Assembly: GCF_030369675.1 (NCBI RefSeq)
Contig: NZ_CP128477.1
Span: 1,612,001-1,676,000, forward strand
Origin: Peteryoungia algae
GTDB taxonomy: Bacteria > Pseudomonadota > Alphaproteobacteria > Rhizobiales > Rhizobiaceae
DNA length: 64,000 bases
Direction of reading: 5' to 3'
Under the pieces are notes generated by a model. The model saw nothing but the letters and a program-made list of their open reading frames with translations. It searched no databases and had not been told where the DNA came from. Shown here in pieces: positions 9,499-19,733 of the stretch (positions are counted from its first letter, which is position 1; each line of letters opens with the position of its first letter). The position numbers were made by a program, and so were the translations under genes.

Positions 9499-11745
9499 TT
9501 AGAAGGTCTTCGTGATCGAGATCTTGAAGTGCCGGCCGGGCTCGGAATAGAAGGCCAGCGGCTGGTTGGTATTGGAGTTCGACGGTGTCGACGTGCTCAG
9601 ATCGCGATAGGCAACGCCATCCCAATACTGCTTGTCAAAGATGTTGTAGATGCCAGCTTGGATACGCAGGCCCTCGACCTGCTTCGGTTCCCACCAGGCC
9701 GTGAGGTTGGCAACTCCGTAGCCCGGCGCATTGAACACATTGGCAGTTGAGGTTTCCCGCATGGCGCTGCCGAAAATGCCAGTCAGGTCAGCACCCCAGC
9801 TCTCCGCACTATAGCCGATGCCGGTGATGGCGCGGAAAGGCACGACGGTGCGAACATATTCGTCCTCGTCCACATCCTTCGCGCTTGTATAGGTAAGCGA
9901 GCCGCTGACATGGAAGCCATTGGCGAACTCATGGGCGCCGCCGATTTCGACGCCCGCAATGCGCACATGGCTTCGATTGTAGTATTCGGTATAGCTGGAA
10001 TAGCTCCCCACCGGCCCGATATCACGGCTGTCGATGAAATTGCGGTAATCGTTGTAGAAGCCGACGACGCGCAGCTTGCTTGCGCCGCTGTCATAATCGG
10101 CACCAAGTTCGAAGCCTGTGCCCGTTTCCTCCTTGAGATCAGGATTGCCAGCGACAGCATAGGTCGTGGGACCGCCTTGGCCCGTGTAAAGCAGATAAAG
10201 CTCGTCCACGGTCGGAGCGCGATAGGCCATCGAGACCTGGCCGAACACCTGGAGATCCGGCGAGACATCATAGCCGACGAGCAGTTTCGGCGAGAAGCGG
10301 TTGCCGCTGCGCCCATCCGGAAGCCCCGCATAGCCGGGATTGCTTTCATAACCATCGCTGGCCTTCGGATTGTAGTCGAACCAGTCGAACGACAGACCTG
10401 GCGTCACGAAGAAGGCGGAGTCGCGCAGGCGCATTTCGTCATCGACCCGGACGGACAGACGGCTGCCGGTGACGTCGGGCATGTCGGACTGGTCGGCATG
10501 GAGCGAGTTGCATGCGGCGCCGACATAGGTGCCGGCAATGCAGCCATCCATGCCATCGGTGAAGGATTGCGTCCAGAAATAGGAATAGCTGCCGGCGATG
10601 GTGAGCTTGTGGTTCAGGTCGCCGGTGTCGAAGTCCTTGCCGAGCTCGCCGCTCAGGCCGAGGGATTCCTCCTCCAGCGCGTTGTTGCGGTACCAGTAGC
10701 CGGTCGGGTTGGCGAGACGCGTCCCCTCATTGCCAGCCTCGCGCTGGACCTTCTGCCAGTAGAGTGTCGACTGAACGGTGTCGAAGAACCCGGTGCCGGC
10801 ATAGTCATAGTCTAGCGACACACGGTCACGCCGGCTATCCTCGAAGCCGACGAGCCCGTTGTAGCCACGCGACGATGTTGTGCCCCCGGCAATCGTTTCA
10901 AGGTCGGTGTCCAGGTCGCGATTGTAGTGCTCGGCGGTGACGCCGATTCGATGGCCACCTTCCAGTTCCTGGCGCAGCTTGAACAACAGGTTGCGTTCCG
11001 TGAAGTCGGCTGGATTGGCTTCGCTCCTGAGATAGCCGATGCCCCCGGCATCTCCGGTGCTCTCCGTTTCGTGGCCCTTGGTATAGCCTCCCTGCAACAA
11101 GGCGCTCGTATTTCCGGAGCGGCCGGCAACCGCCAGGCTTCCACCGAGCGAGCGGTTGGAGCTGTCATAGGTGGATTTGGCAATCGCACCCCAGTTGCGG
11201 CCCTCGCGGATGAGGTCTTCCGGTTCCAGCGTGCGCAGGACCACCGCGCCACCCAGAGCGCCCGAGCCAGCACGGCTCGAATCCGCACCCTTCACGATAT
11301 CGACCGAGGATAGGGCATTGAAGGAAAATGTCGTTGCCCCGCCATTCGCATTGGTCGAGGTGGAGGGTCCACCAGCGCGGGCGGAATTCGACAGATAGGG
11401 GATCGGAATACCATCAACCAGTGTGGTGACGCGGTTGCCATCCATCCCACGGATGACGAAGCCCTTGTCCGTCGACGAGTACTGGACACCGGTATCGATC
11501 TGCTTGAGATCGGAAACGGAGTTCACTTCCTTCCTGCGCAGTTCCTCGGCCGTCGTCTGGGTCGCCAGCGGCGTATCCGCCACCGATCCGGCCGGAACGC
11601 GTTTGCCCTTGACCACGATCGTCTCCAACTGCGTCTCGTCCTGGCTTGCCGTCGTGGCGTCCTGGGCATGTGCGGGGAGAATGGCGGAGACTGCCACGAG
11701 CGCTGTGCAAGCGAGCAGGAGGGGGCGGAGAGGCCGGGAGCCCAT
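9499..11745 (-). CDS. TonB-dependent haem/haemoglobin receptor (ShmR/HmuR type)
   Basis: 748-residue outer-membrane receptor for haem or haem proteins. It has a signal peptide cut after AHA (about residue 27), a TonB box ETIVVKG (41-47), a plug domain with IRGMDGNRVTTLVDG and SRAGSGALGGAV, and a barrel carrying YRAPTVDELYLLY and NPDLKEE, the FRAP/NPNL-type motifs of haem receptors; it ends in the aromatic ITKTF. The histidine often found between the FRAP and NPNL motifs is not obvious here, so the ligand is less certain than the family. No haem ABC transporter genes are adjacent. Upstream lie a structured leader and a TGA-N9-TCA site suggesting RirA-type iron control. Confidence 0.9.
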   Translation of the reverse strand: MGSRPLRPLLLACTALVAVSAILPAHAQDATTASQDETQLETIVVKGKRVPAGSVADTPLATQTTAEELRRKEVNSVSDLKQIDTGVQYSSTDKGFVIRGMDGNRVTTLVDGIPIPYLSNSARAGGPSTSTNANGGATTFSFNALSSVDIVKGADSSRAGSGALGGAVVLRTLEPEDLIREGRNWGAIAKSTYDSSNRSLGGSLAVAGRSGNTSALLQGGYTKGHETESTGDAGGIGYLRSEANPADFTERNLLFKLRQELEGGHRIGVTAEHYNRDLDTDLETIAGGTTSSRGYNGLVGFEDSRRDRVSLDYDYAGTGFFDTVQSTLYWQKVQREAGNEGTRLANPTGYWYRNNALEEESLGLSGELGKDFDTGDLNHKLTIAGSYSYFWTQSFTDGMDGCIAGTYVGAACNSLHADQSDMPDVTGSRLSVRVDDEMRLRDSAFFVTPGLSFDWFDYNPKASDGYESNPGYAGLPDGRSGNRFSPKLLVGYDVSPDLQVFGQVSMAYRAPTVDELYLLYTGQGGPTTYAVAGNPDLKEETGTGFELGADYDSGASKLRVVGFYNDYRNFIDSRDIGPVGSYSSYTEYYNRSHVRIAGVEIGGAHEFANGFHVSGSLTYTSAKDVDEDEYVRTVVPFRAITGIGYSAESWGADLTGIFGSAMRETSTANVFNAPGYGVANLTAWWEPKQVEGLRIQAGIYNIFDKQYWDGVAYRDLSTSTPSNSNTNQPLAFYSEPGRHFKISITKTF

Positions 11746-11783
11746 GCGAATATCCTTTCAAAAGGCCAGGAACCAACGATCCC

Positions 11784-11863
11784 GCACCCCGAAACTGGGT
11801 GCAGGCTGGCCGAACGTGATTGCGTCAAAACCGGGGCGGCGATGAATTTTCGCCGCAATCACG
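11784..11863 (-). promoter_or_regulatory. Structured 5' leader of the haem receptor mRNA
   Basis: The leader contains a GCACCC/GGGTGC hairpin (near 11784-11802) and a larger element: a 10-bp outer pairing CGTGATTGCG (11815-11824) with CGCAATCACG (11854-11863), and an inner pairing GCGGCGA (11836-11842) with TCGCCGC (11850-11856). The two pairings share 11854-11856, so they partly compete. No known riboswitch class was recognised. Confidence 0.5.
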
Positions 11864-11864
11864 C

Positions 11865-11917
11865 CGTATAAAACATGATCGGATGAGTCAACATATAAAT
11901 CATGATTCATTTTATCA
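11865..11917 (-). promoter_or_regulatory. Promoter and possible RirA box of the haem receptor
   Basis: Minus-strand TTGACT (11886-11891) and TATACG (11865-11870) form a 15-base-spaced promoter. Just upstream, 11903-11917 reads TGA-N9-TCA, the RirA iron-responsive pattern, inside an AT-rich stretch with repeated TCATGA palindromes. Iron repression is inferred. Confidence 0.45.
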
Positions 11918-11979
11918 TGATTTGTGATCGCCATCACCGTGATGAAAATATCACGCTCGAACGATGAAGGCCGCGGCGG

Positions 11980-13653
11980 CTAGAACAGCCCCTCGATCGC
12001 GCCCGTGCCGTCGAGGCGGATCTTTTCCGACGATGGCACGCGTGGAAGCCCGGGCATGGTCATGATTTCGCCGGTGATTGCGACGACGAAGCCGGCGCCG
12101 GCGGATAGCCTGACTTCACGGACATGCACGGCATGCCCCTCCGGCGCGCCGCGCAGGCTCGGATCGGTGGAGAAGGAATATTGCGTCTTCGCCATGCAGA
12201 CCGGCAGATTGCCATAGCCCTGACGCTCCCAATCGACGAGCTGGTCACGCACCGCCTTTTCGGCCGTCACCTCCCCTGCCCGGTAGATTTCGGTCGCGAT
12301 CCGCTCGATCTTGGAGAAGAGCGGCATGGCATCCGGATAGAGCGGCCGAAATTGCGAGGGCGTTTCGGCAATCCGGACCACGGCTTCGGCAAGCGCGGTG
12401 ATCCCGGCAGAGCCGTCGGCCCAATGCCGACACAGCACCGCTTCGGCGCCGAACCCGGTCGCGACCGCCTTGACGGCAGCGACTTCGGCCTCGGTGTCGC
12501 TGGTGAAATGGTTGATCGCGACAACGGCCGGTACGCCGAACTTGGCAAGGTTTTCGAGATGCCGCGCAAGATTGATCGCACCCCGTTCGACGGCTGCGAC
12601 ATCCTCGCGTCCGAGATCCTCCTTGCCCACGCCGCCATTCATCTTCAACGCCCTGATCGTTGCGACAATGACCACGGCGGACGGGGAAAGACCCGCCTTG
12701 CGGCATTTGATGTCGAAGAACTTTTCCGCGCCCAGATCCGCTCCGAAACCGGCTTCGGTGACGACATAATCGCCAAGCTTCAGCGCCGTCTTGGTCGCGA
12801 CGACCGAATTGCAGCCATGGGCGATATTGGCGAAGGGGCCGCCATGCACGAGGGCCGGGTTGTTTTCCAGCGTCTGGACGAGATTGGGCTGCATCGCTTC
12901 TTTCAGCAGCACCGCCATGGCGCCGTCGGCCTTCAGATCGCGCGCGAAGACGGGCGTCTTGTCACGCCGATAGCCGATGATGATTGCGCCCAGCCGCCGC
13001 TCCAGATCTTCCAGGTCGGTTGCGAGGCACAAGATTGCCATGACCTCCGAGGCGACCGTGATGTCGAAGCCGGCCTCGCGCGGATATCCGTTCGAGGCAC
13101 CGCCAAGCGAAGTGACAACCTGGCGCAGCGCCCGGTCGTTCATGTCCAGCACACGCCGCCAGGTGATCCGGCGCGTGTCGATATTCAGCTCGTTGCCCCA
13201 GTAGATGTGGTTGTCGATCAGCGCCGAAAGCAGATTATGGGCCGAAGTGATGGCATGGAAATCACCGGTGAAATGGAGGTTGATGTCCTCCATCGGCACG
13301 ACCTGGGCATAACCACCGCCGGCCGCCCCGCCCTTCACCCCGAAACAGGGGCCAAGCGATGGTTCGCGAATGCAGATGATCGCTTTTTTTCCGATCCGGT
13401 TCAGGCCGTCGCCGAGCCCGACCGTCGTCGTCGTCTTGCCCTCGCCGGCCGGCGTCGGGTTGATTGCCGTCACCAGGATCAGCTTGCCGTCTGGACGCTG
13501 CGACAGGCCCTTGATGAAATCGGCGGAGATCTTCGCCTTGTCGTGGCCATAGGGGATCAGGCTTTCGGTGGGAATGCCGAGCCGGACGCCGATCGCCTGT
13601 ATCGGCTGTTTGGACGCCGCGCGGGCGATATCGATGTCGGATGCTACGGTCAT
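11980..13653 (-). CDS. fhs: Formate--tetrahydrofolate ligase
   Basis: Makes 10-formyl-tetrahydrofolate from formate, THF and ATP, feeding one-carbon metabolism. 557 residues, the normal length. The ATP-binding loop [12 protein letters not shown] is at 66-77, followed by [18 protein letters not shown] and HFTGDFHAI, all family hallmarks. The ATG at 13653 with GAGGGGA upstream begins [10 protein letters not shown]; the in-frame opening from 13776 has no homology. It is downstream of putA but separated by a terminator, so it is likely expressed alone. Confidence 0.97.
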   Translation of the reverse strand: MTVASDIDIARAASKQPIQAIGVRLGIPTESLIPYGHDKAKISADFIKGLSQRPDGKLILVTAINPTPAGEGKTTTTVGLGDGLNRIGKKAIICIREPSLGPCFGVKGGAAGGGYAQVVPMEDINLHFTGDFHAITSAHNLLSALIDNHIYWGNELNIDTRRITWRRVLDMNDRALRQVVTSLGGASNGYPREAGFDITVASEVMAILCLATDLEDLERRLGAIIIGYRRDKTPVFARDLKADGAMAVLLKEAMQPNLVQTLENNPALVHGGPFANIAHGCNSVVATKTALKLGDYVVTEAGFGADLGAEKFFDIKCRKAGLSPSAVVIVATIRALKMNGGVGKEDLGREDVAAVERGAINLARHLENLAKFGVPAVVAINHFTSDTEAEVAAVKAVATGFGAEAVLCRHWADGSAGITALAEAVVRIAETPSQFRPLYPDAMPLFSKIERIATEIYRAGEVTAEKAVRDQLVDWERQGYGNLPVCMAKTQYSFSTDPSLRGAPEGHAVHVREVRLSAGAGFVVAITGEIMTMPGLPRVPSSEKIRLDGTGAIEGLF

Positions 13654-13755
13654 GGTGTCCCCTCGGCGTGATTTTCGCCGAAGATCGACCCCGGCACGGC
13701 CTCTTGGCAAGTCGCAAACGCCCGAATCTTGTGCCGCAGTGCCGAAGGGGCACAA

Positions 13756-13789
13756 GAAAAAGGGCGGCACCCTCAAAAGGTTACCGCCC
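13756..13789 (-). terminator. Terminator of putA
   Basis: Minus-strand stem GGGCGG/CCGCCC with a 16-base loop, followed by TTTTTC, 50 bases after the putA stop and before fhs. Confidence 0.65.
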
Positions 13790-13838
13790 GGAGCGCCGAT
13801 CGGGAGCCTGTTCCGATCGGAAGTGGGTATCGACCGCC

Positions 13839-16800
13839 TTAACCCTCGCCGATCGCGATCAGGCTCGCATTGCCGCCGGCAGCCGCCGTGTTGACCGAAA
13901 TCACCTGCTCGACCGCAAAGCGGCTGAGATAGGCGGGGCCGCCGGCCTTGAAGCCGGTACCGGACATGCCCGAACCGCCGAAGGGCTGGGTGCCGACAAC
14001 GGCGCCGATCATGTTGCGATTGACGTAGATATTGCCGGTGTCGAGTGCCTCGGTCACCGTACGGATGGTGGACTCGATGCGGCTGTGCACGCCAAGGGTC
14101 AATCCGTAGCCGGTGGCGTCGATCGAGGCGATCACCTGATCCAGCGCCTTCGCCTTCCAGCGCACGACATGCAGCACGGGACCGAAGATCTCCCGCGTCA
14201 GCGCTTCGGGTCGATCAAGCTCGACGATATGCGGGGCGAAGAAATTGCCCTTCGCGGGCACCTTCCCGGCATAGCGGACCTTCTGGCTCCGCTTCATCTC
14301 GGCGATATGGCTTTCCAGCATCGCCTTCTGCTTTTCGTCGATGACGGGACCGATGTCGGTGGTGATGTCCAGCGGATTGCCGAGGTTGAGCTCGCGTGCC
14401 GCACCTTCGATCATCTCCAGCATGCCGTCGGCAATGTCTTCCTGCAGATAGAGGATGCGCAGTGCCGAGCAGCGCTGGCCGGCCGAGCGGAAGGCGGAGA
14501 GCACCACATCGTCAGCGACCTGTTCGGCAAGCGCCGTCGCATCGACGATCATCGCGTTCAGACCGCCGGTTTCGGCGATCAGCGGCACGATCGGGCCGTC
14601 CTTGGCGGCGAGCGTCCGGTTGATAGCCTGGGCGGTCGCCGTCGACCCGGTGAAGGCAATGCCGGCAAGTTTGGGATGGGCGGCGATCGCGGCGCCGACA
14701 TCGCCGGCTCCGGGCAGCAGCATCAGCACGTCTTCGGGCACGCCGGCCTTGTGGAAGAGTTTCACGGCCTCAAACGCGATCAGCGGCGTCTGCGGCGCCG
14801 GTTTGGCAACGACCGCATTGCCGGCGACCAGCGCTGCCGAGACCTGGCCGAGGAAGATGGCGAGCGGGAAATTCCACGGCGAGATGCAGGCAAACACGCC
14901 GCGGCCCCGCCAGGAGAGCCGGTTGAGTTCACCCGTCGGCCCTGGCATGACCTCGGCCTCGCCGAACTGGCGACGCGCTTCGGACGCATAATAGCGGCAG
15001 AAATCGACCGCCTCGCGGATTTCGGCGACACCGTCGTCCAGCGTCTTGCCAGCTTCGAGGGCCAGCAGCGACAGGAGACGGTCGCGATCGGCCTCCATCA
15101 GATCGGCCATCTTGTCGAGCGTTGCGGCACGCTCCGCGACGGGACGCCGTGACCAGCGGGCGAAACCCAGGCGACCGGCGGCAAAGGCGCGATCGACATC
15201 GGCGGGCGTGGCGTTGCGCACGGTCCCGACCTTGCGGGAGCGATCGGCGGGCGCAAGCACGGCCTCCTCGCTCGTCGCACCTGTCGCACCCGGGACCAAG
15301 GGACGCGCCGCGATCTCGGCAAGCGGCTGGGCGATGCTTGCCATCAGGCTTTCCAGATTGTCGCGATGGCCGAATTCGAAGCCGGCGCTGTTCCGGCGAT
15401 CACCGTAGATGCCAAGCGGCATGGGGATCTGGCTGTGGCGGGCGCTCTGGCCATTGCTGACGCCAAGCTTCTCGCTCGGCCGCTCCAGGAGTGCAGTCAC
15501 AGGGATATTCTTGTCGCCGGCGACAGCGACGAAGGAGGAGTTTGCCCCGTTTTCCAGGAGACGACGGACGAGATAGGCGAGCAGGTCGCGATAGCCGCCG
15601 ACGGGCGCATAGATGCGGCAGGCGATGCGGTCATTGCCTGACAACAGCGTATCGTAGAGCGCCTCGCCCATCCCATGCAGCCGCTGGAACTCGAAACCGG
15701 TGCGATCGGAACCGGCAAGCTCGATGATCGTCGAGACGGTCAGGGCATTGTGGGTCGCAAACTGCGGGAAGATGCGCGCGCGCTTCTCCATCATCATGGC
15801 CGCACAATGCAGATAGGCGAGATCGGTCGCGGGCTTGCGCGTCCACACCGGATAGTCGTCGAGGCCGCGCTCCTGGGCGCGCTTCACTTCCGTATCCCAA
15901 TAGGCACCCTTGACGAGGCGCACCATCATGCGGCGGCCATATTGCTGGCAGAGACCGTCGATGAAGTCGATCACCTGCGGCGACCGCTTCTGATAAGCCT
16001 GGATGGCGAGGCCAAATCCGTCCCAGCCGGCAAGCGAGGGATCTGCGAAGACCGCGGCGATCACATCGAGCGAAAGCTCGAGGCGGTCGGCCTCCTCGGC
16101 ATCGACGGTGAAGTTGAGCTGATGGGCCTTCGCCATCTGCGCCAGCTTCAGGAGATCAGGCACCAGTTCGCGCATGACGCGGTCGCGATGCGTGGCGAGA
16201 TAACGCGGATGCAGCGCCGAGAGCTTGACGGAAATGCCCATGCGGTTCGGCAGCTGCTGGCTCTTGCCGTGTTTGGCCATATGCCGGCCGATCGCCTCGA
16301 TGGCGCCGGCATAGGACTGGAAATAGCGCTTGGCGTCTTCGGCCGTGCGGGCGCCCTCGCCCAGCATGTCGAAGGAATGGCGATAGCCGCGCTCTTCGCT
16401 CTTGGCGGCACGGGACAGCGCATCCTTGATGGTTTCGCCAAGCACGAAATGATGACCGAGGAAGCGCATCGCCTGCTTGGTGGCGGAGCGCACGGTCGGC
16501 AGGCCGAGACGCTTGACCAGGCCGCGCATCACACCCTCGGGCGTTTCGCCGGGACGAATGACGCGGGCAGACATTCCGAGCGCCCAGGCCGAGGCCGAGA
16601 CGAACCAGCTGTCGCCATGCGCCTCATGTTCGCTCCAGCCGCCCTCCTTCAGCTTATCCTCGATCAGACGGTCCTGGGTGAGCGCGTCGGGCACGCGCAG
16701 CAATGCTTCGGCCAGAACCATCAAGGCCAGACCTTCGCGCGTCGACAAGCCGTACTCGCGCAAGAAGTCCTCGACGCCACCGATCGAGCCGGAATTGTCC

Positions 16801-16958
16801 CGGATCGCTTCGATATAGGTCGCGGCGCGGCGGTCGATCGCGGCATTCTGGCTTTCGGACAGGGAAAGCCGTGCGGCAAAGCTGCGAATGAGCTGGTCGT
16901 CGTCGCCGGCATAGGGGGCTTCGAAGCGCGGGAAATCGGTCGTGGCTGGCTTGATCAT
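13839..16958 (-). CDS. putA: Bifunctional proline dehydrogenase / P5C dehydrogenase PutA
   Basis: Oxidises proline to glutamate in two steps, using FAD then NAD+. The 1039 residues hold a proline dehydrogenase barrel (about 130-470, with [17 protein letters not shown] and [19 protein letters not shown]) and an aldehyde dehydrogenase domain (about 530-1010, with [10 protein letters not shown] and the catalytic Cys in AGQRCSALR). It lacks the N-terminal ribbon-helix-helix DNA-binding domain and the C-terminal extra domain of long PutAs, so it should not repress its own gene; the divergent PutR does that job. ATG 16958 has GGAGGTGAC upstream; the longer opening at 17003 overlaps the operator. 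Confidence 0.96.
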   Translation of the reverse strand: MIKPATTDFPRFEAPYAGDDDQLIRSFAARLSLSESQNAAIDRRAATYIEAIRDNSGSIGGVEDFLREYGLSTREGLALMVLAEALLRVPDALTQDRLIEDKLKEGGWSEHEAHGDSWFVSASAWALGMSARVIRPGETPEGVMRGLVKRLGLPTVRSATKQAMRFLGHHFVLGETIKDALSRAAKSEERGYRHSFDMLGEGARTAEDAKRYFQSYAGAIEAIGRHMAKHGKSQQLPNRMGISVKLSALHPRYLATHRDRVMRELVPDLLKLAQMAKAHQLNFTVDAEEADRLELSLDVIAAVFADPSLAGWDGFGLAIQAYQKRSPQVIDFIDGLCQQYGRRMMVRLVKGAYWDTEVKRAQERGLDDYPVWTRKPATDLAYLHCAAMMMEKRARIFPQFATHNALTVSTIIELAGSDRTGFEFQRLHGMGEALYDTLLSGNDRIACRIYAPVGGYRDLLAYLVRRLLENGANSSFVAVAGDKNIPVTALLERPSEKLGVSNGQSARHSQIPMPLGIYGDRRNSAGFEFGHRDNLESLMASIAQPLAEIAARPLVPGATGATSEEAVLAPADRSRKVGTVRNATPADVDRAFAAGRLGFARWSRRPVAERAATLDKMADLMEADRDRLLSLLALEAGKTLDDGVAEIREAVDFCRYYASEARRQFGEAEVMPGPTGELNRLSWRGRGVFACISPWNFPLAIFLGQVSAALVAGNAVVAKPAPQTPLIAFEAVKLFHKAGVPEDVLMLLPGAGDVGAAIAAHPKLAGIAFTGSTATAQAINRTLAAKDGPIVPLIAETGGLNAMIVDATALAEQVADDVVLSAFRSAGQRCSALRILYLQEDIADGMLEMIEGAARELNLGNPLDITTDIGPVIDEKQKAMLESHIAEMKRSQKVRYAGKVPAKGNFFAPHIVELDRPEALTREIFGPVLHVVRWKAKALDQVIASIDATGYGLTLGVHSRIESTIRTVTEALDTGNIYVNRNMIGAVVGTQPFGGSGMSGTGFKAGGPAYLSRFAVEQVISVNTAAAGGNASLIAIGEG

Positions 16959-16981
16959 TGTCACCTCCGTGGTATTCGCAA

Positions 16982-16997
16982 CATATCTCCTGATATG
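16982..16997. promoter_or_regulatory. Palindromic operator between putA and putR
   Basis: CATATC-TCCT-GATATG is a perfect 6-bp inverted repeat 24 bases upstream of the putA ATG. A weaker TTGGCA/TGCCAG pair lies closer to putR. Lrp-type PutR activators bind such sites; assignment is by position. Confidence 0.55.
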
Positions 16998-17065
16998 ACG
17001 CATTTCCCGCTATTCTTTTGGCACTTTTCTGGTTTAATCACTGCCAGAACGGAGATTGATAGAGA

Positions 17066-17530
17066 ATGAGCAAGGAAATCGACCGCCTCGACCGTAAGAT
17101 CCTTCGCGCACTCCAGGCCGAGGGCCGGCTGACCAATATCGAGCTTGCCGAGCGGGTGAACCTGTCTCCGACGGCCACCGCCGAGCGGGTGCGCCGTTTG
17201 ACGCGTGAAGGCTACATCACCGGCTATATGGCCATGCTGTCCCCTCAGAAACTCGGCCGAAACCTGCTCGTCTTCATCGAGGTGAAGCTGGACCGCACCA
17301 CGGCCGACGTCTTCGACACCTTCGCAGCCGCCGTGAAGCGGTCAGACGATGTCATGGAATGTCACATGGTGGCAGGTGGTTTCGACTACCTCGTCAAGGC
17401 CCGGGTCGCCGGCATGGAGGCTTATCGGCAGTTCCTCTCGGAAGTGATCCTGCCCCTGCCCGGTGTGCGCGAAACGCACACTTACGCCGTCATGGAAGAG
17501 GTCAAGGCCGTGTCCGCCCTCCCCGTGTGA
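17066..17530 (+). CDS. putR: Lrp/AsnC-family regulator PutR
   Basis: 154 residues: N-terminal winged helix-turn-helix (about 5-60, DRLDRKILRALQAEGRL then NIELAERVNLSPTATAERVRRL) and C-terminal RAM ligand-binding domain (about 70-150, with VMECHMVAGGFDYLVKARV). Divergently transcribed from putA, the arrangement of putR in Agrobacterium and Rhodobacter, where it activates putA when proline is present. The start at 17066 has GGAGA upstream at a fairly long spacing. Ligand is inferred from context. Confidence 0.9.
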   Translation: MSKEIDRLDRKILRALQAEGRLTNIELAERVNLSPTATAERVRRLTREGYITGYMAMLSPQKLGRNLLVFIEVKLDRTTADVFDTFAAAVKRSDDVMECHMVAGGFDYLVKARVAGMEAYRQFLSEVILPLPGVRETHTYAVMEEVKAVSALPV

Positions 17531-17684
17531 AGATCGCGATAACGGGCCATTGCCATTTTGACTGGCACCGGTGAGAAATTAGTCATATTAATGGCGACAA
17601 CCCCGAAAAACTGCTAGCTTTTCGCCCGGGCTGATATATTGAACATAAACCTAGCCTTGGTTGTCAACTTTCGAAATTGATAAA

Positions 17685-18401
17685 ATGTTGTCAGAACGAC
17701 AGACGCTCTTGAGCAAGGATATCGGGAGCAGTCAGAGCCGCAGCGAGCTTATGGAAGGCTGGCGAAACGCGGCGCGCGAATACGGTCTCGATCACGTCAC
17801 GCTGTCAGCGGCACCGACGGCGCAAGACCGTCACATCGGTCCCCTGGTGCGCGAAACGACACTGCCGACGGAGTTCTATCGCGAATTCGATCGCCTCGAA
17901 TTCCTGCGCCACTGCCCGACCATACCACATATCGCCCGCTCGATCATGCACAACACCTGGTCGCTCGGAAACGATGGCAAAACGCCCGATTTCGATTGCC
18001 CGCCAGAATTCAGCGACCTGATGCGCCGCTTCGACCTGTTGATGGGCATCATCTTCTCACTCACCTCCGTCGACGGCCATCGCTACGTTGTGCGCTACGA
18101 TGGCAAGCGGTCCTCGCTAGCCCAGCCCGAGATCAACGAACTCTCCATGCTGAGCACCCAGGCTTTCGACGTGTTCGACCGTCTGCGCCGCACGGCCGGC
18201 AATACCAACGTCCTTTCGGCTCGCGAGCTCGAGGTCGTGCGCTGGACCGCCCAGGGCAAGACCTCGCTCGAGATCGGCCAGATCCTGTCGCTCTCCGACC
18301 ATACGGTCAATGCCTACATGACCAATGCAATCCGCAAGCTGGATTGCGTCAACCGCACCCAGCTGGTTGCCAAGGCCATCCGGATGAAGATCATCAGCTG
18401 A
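17685..18401 (+). CDS. LuxR-family transcriptional regulator (solo)
   Basis: About 238 residues: an N-terminal domain with the general shape of autoinducer-binding domains (about 15-165) and a C-terminal LuxR/FixJ helix-turn-helix (about 175-235; LSARELEVVRWTAQGKTSLEIGQIL, then HTVNAYMTNAIRKLDCVNRTQLVAKAI). No luxI-type synthase is nearby, so it would be a solo receptor or respond to another ligand. The conserved Trp/Tyr/Asp ligand residues of true acyl-HSL receptors are not clearly visible. Start is uncertain: ATG 17685 has no good ribosome site; an in-frame TTG at 17661 is possible. It faces the uncharacterised operon at 18.6-26 kb. Confidence 0.78.
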   Translation: MLSERQTLLSKDIGSSQSRSELMEGWRNAAREYGLDHVTLSAAPTAQDRHIGPLVRETTLPTEFYREFDRLEFLRHCPTIPHIARSIMHNTWSLGNDGKTPDFDCPPEFSDLMRRFDLLMGIIFSLTSVDGHRYVVRYDGKRSSLAQPEINELSMLSTQAFDVFDRLRRTAGNTNVLSARELEVVRWTAQGKTSLEIGQILSLSDHTVNAYMTNAIRKLDCVNRTQLVAKAIRMKIIS

Positions 18402-18617
18402 GCCGACGATCAGCGAGCGCCGGAACGCCATGGCGCCCGGCAGGAAGACCACGTCCACAGTCCCCCGATCGGAAACGCCTGCCGCCGCTCCGGCAGGCCG
18501 CCCCCCCCCCGCATCTTGCCCGACAGGGTGACGGACTTTCGCCCGTGCGGATCAGCGCGGCCTGAGGCGCACTCGCCCCCCCGCCGGAACGGCCGGCAAG
18601 GGACGCGGGCACAGCGA
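18402..18617. other. Intergenic gap with a run of ten C
   Basis: Between convergent luxR and DUF2333 genes; contains C10 at 18501-18510 but no terminator or ORF that I can support. Confidence 0.5.
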
Positions 18618-19733
18618 TCAGCGATCGAGAATGGACTGGATCTCGACCATGTTGGAGCGCACCCGCAGGATGTAGAAACCCATGGTGGCGAGATGGGTCG
18701 GCATGATCCAGCCGTCCTCGCTGCCATTGGAAATGATCGCTGGCTGAATACGCAGGGCCGATTGCATCTGGCGTTCCATCTCGGTCCAGATCGCCGTCAG
18801 ATTGCGATCACGAATAACGCCGCTGAAATCGGCGCGCGTCGCCTGCAACAGGGCGTATTGCGCATAGAGCTGGCCATAGGAGAACCAGAAGCGATCATCG
18901 GCGCGCGTGTCGAACCAGCCGGCATTGAACTCCTCCGAGCGGCGGCGCAGGATGTCGGACGTGTTGCCGAGATCGCTCGCCATGCCATCCAGAAGCTTCA
19001 GCAGGTTGTCCGAGCGTGTATCGAAGACCGCATCGCAGGTGCCAAGCGAGGTATTGAAACGGTTCCAGCTTTCGACAGCGGCCCGGTAGTAGCTCGGCGT
19101 CGGCGTCTTGAAGCCGAAGGGGTCGGTGCCGAAATACCAGGTGCTCTCGTCGAACTGGATATTGCCACGGGCATCCTGCAGATCGTTGTTGATGCCGGAA
19201 GTGCCGCGAACGCGGCCGAGATTGTCGGCGAGTTCGATTGCCGTACGGCGCACGACCTGGTTCACCCCGCGCTGGAACGACGCCTTGTTGTCCATAAAGG
19301 GCGTATTGTCCCAGTCGAGACCGAACAGGCCCAGCTTGTAAAGCAGCGTCGAGGAGATCCAGCTGTTCTGGTTGACGTTCTGATCGGTCAGGGCGGCATT
19401 CATGATGACGACCGCTGAATTCTGGCAACGATTGGTCTCTCCGGGAAGCGGCGAGCCTGCCGGGACCGTCCGCTCCTCGAACTTGTAGCTCTGCACGAAG
19501 GCGGGATCGAAGCCGTGCCAGATCTGCGTGCGGTAGATGAAGTGGCCATAGACGACCAGCAGCAGCACGAGAACCACCAGGATCGGTCCCTTGATGATCC
19601 AGCTGCGATCGCGATACCACCCATGGGCCGCGAGGAAGGGCCAGAGAAACCAAGCGACCACCATGCCGATACCACGACCGATCGCGGCAAAGATGCGCTG
19701 GAAGAACGCGATGATCGGGTCAAGCATGGTCAT
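18618..19733 (-). CDS. DUF2333 family membrane-anchored protein
   Basis: 371 residues of unknown function, recognised as the DUF2333 family. One clear membrane helix (about residues 49-66, ILVVLVLLLVVYGHFIY) follows a hydrophobic N-terminal amphipathic stretch; the rest is probably periplasmic. Conserved-looking segments are NSWISSTLLYKLGLFGLDWDN, DESTWYFG and the C-terminal SNMVEIQSILDR. Its start overlaps the end of the upstream gene by 14 bases, so it is the last gene of a tight minus-strand operon with an AAA+ ATPase and a coiled-coil protein. A scaffold or membrane role is inferred only from that context. Confidence 0.82.
   Translation of the reverse strand: MTMLDPIIAFFQRIFAAIGRGIGMVVAWFLWPFLAAHGWYRDRSWIIKGPILVVLVLLLVVYGHFIYRTQIWHGFDPAFVQSYKFEERTVPAGSPLPGETNRCQNSAVVIMNAALTDQNVNQNSWISSTLLYKLGLFGLDWDNTPFMDNKASFQRGVNQVVRRTAIELADNLGRVRGTSGINNDLQDARGNIQFDESTWYFGTDPFGFKTPTPSYYRAAVESWNRFNTSLGTCDAVFDTRSDNLLKLLDGMASDLGNTSDILRRRSEEFNAGWFDTRADDRFWFSYGQLYAQYALLQATRADFSGVIRDRNLTAIWTEMERQMQSALRIQPAIISNGSEDGWIMPTHLATMGFYILRVRSNMVEIQSILDR

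Noticed and set aside
11746..11863. Cobalamin riboswitch upstream of the TonB-dependent receptor
   Set aside because: No B12-box-like sequence is present and the receptor reads as a haem type, not BtuB.
12124..13671. 515-codon open frame on the plus strand
   Set aside because: Antisense to fhs; composition is the complement of a real gene.
18501..18510. C10 homopolymer as a phase-variation tract
   Set aside because: It lies between convergent gene ends, not within a gene or promoter, so length change would have no clear effect.
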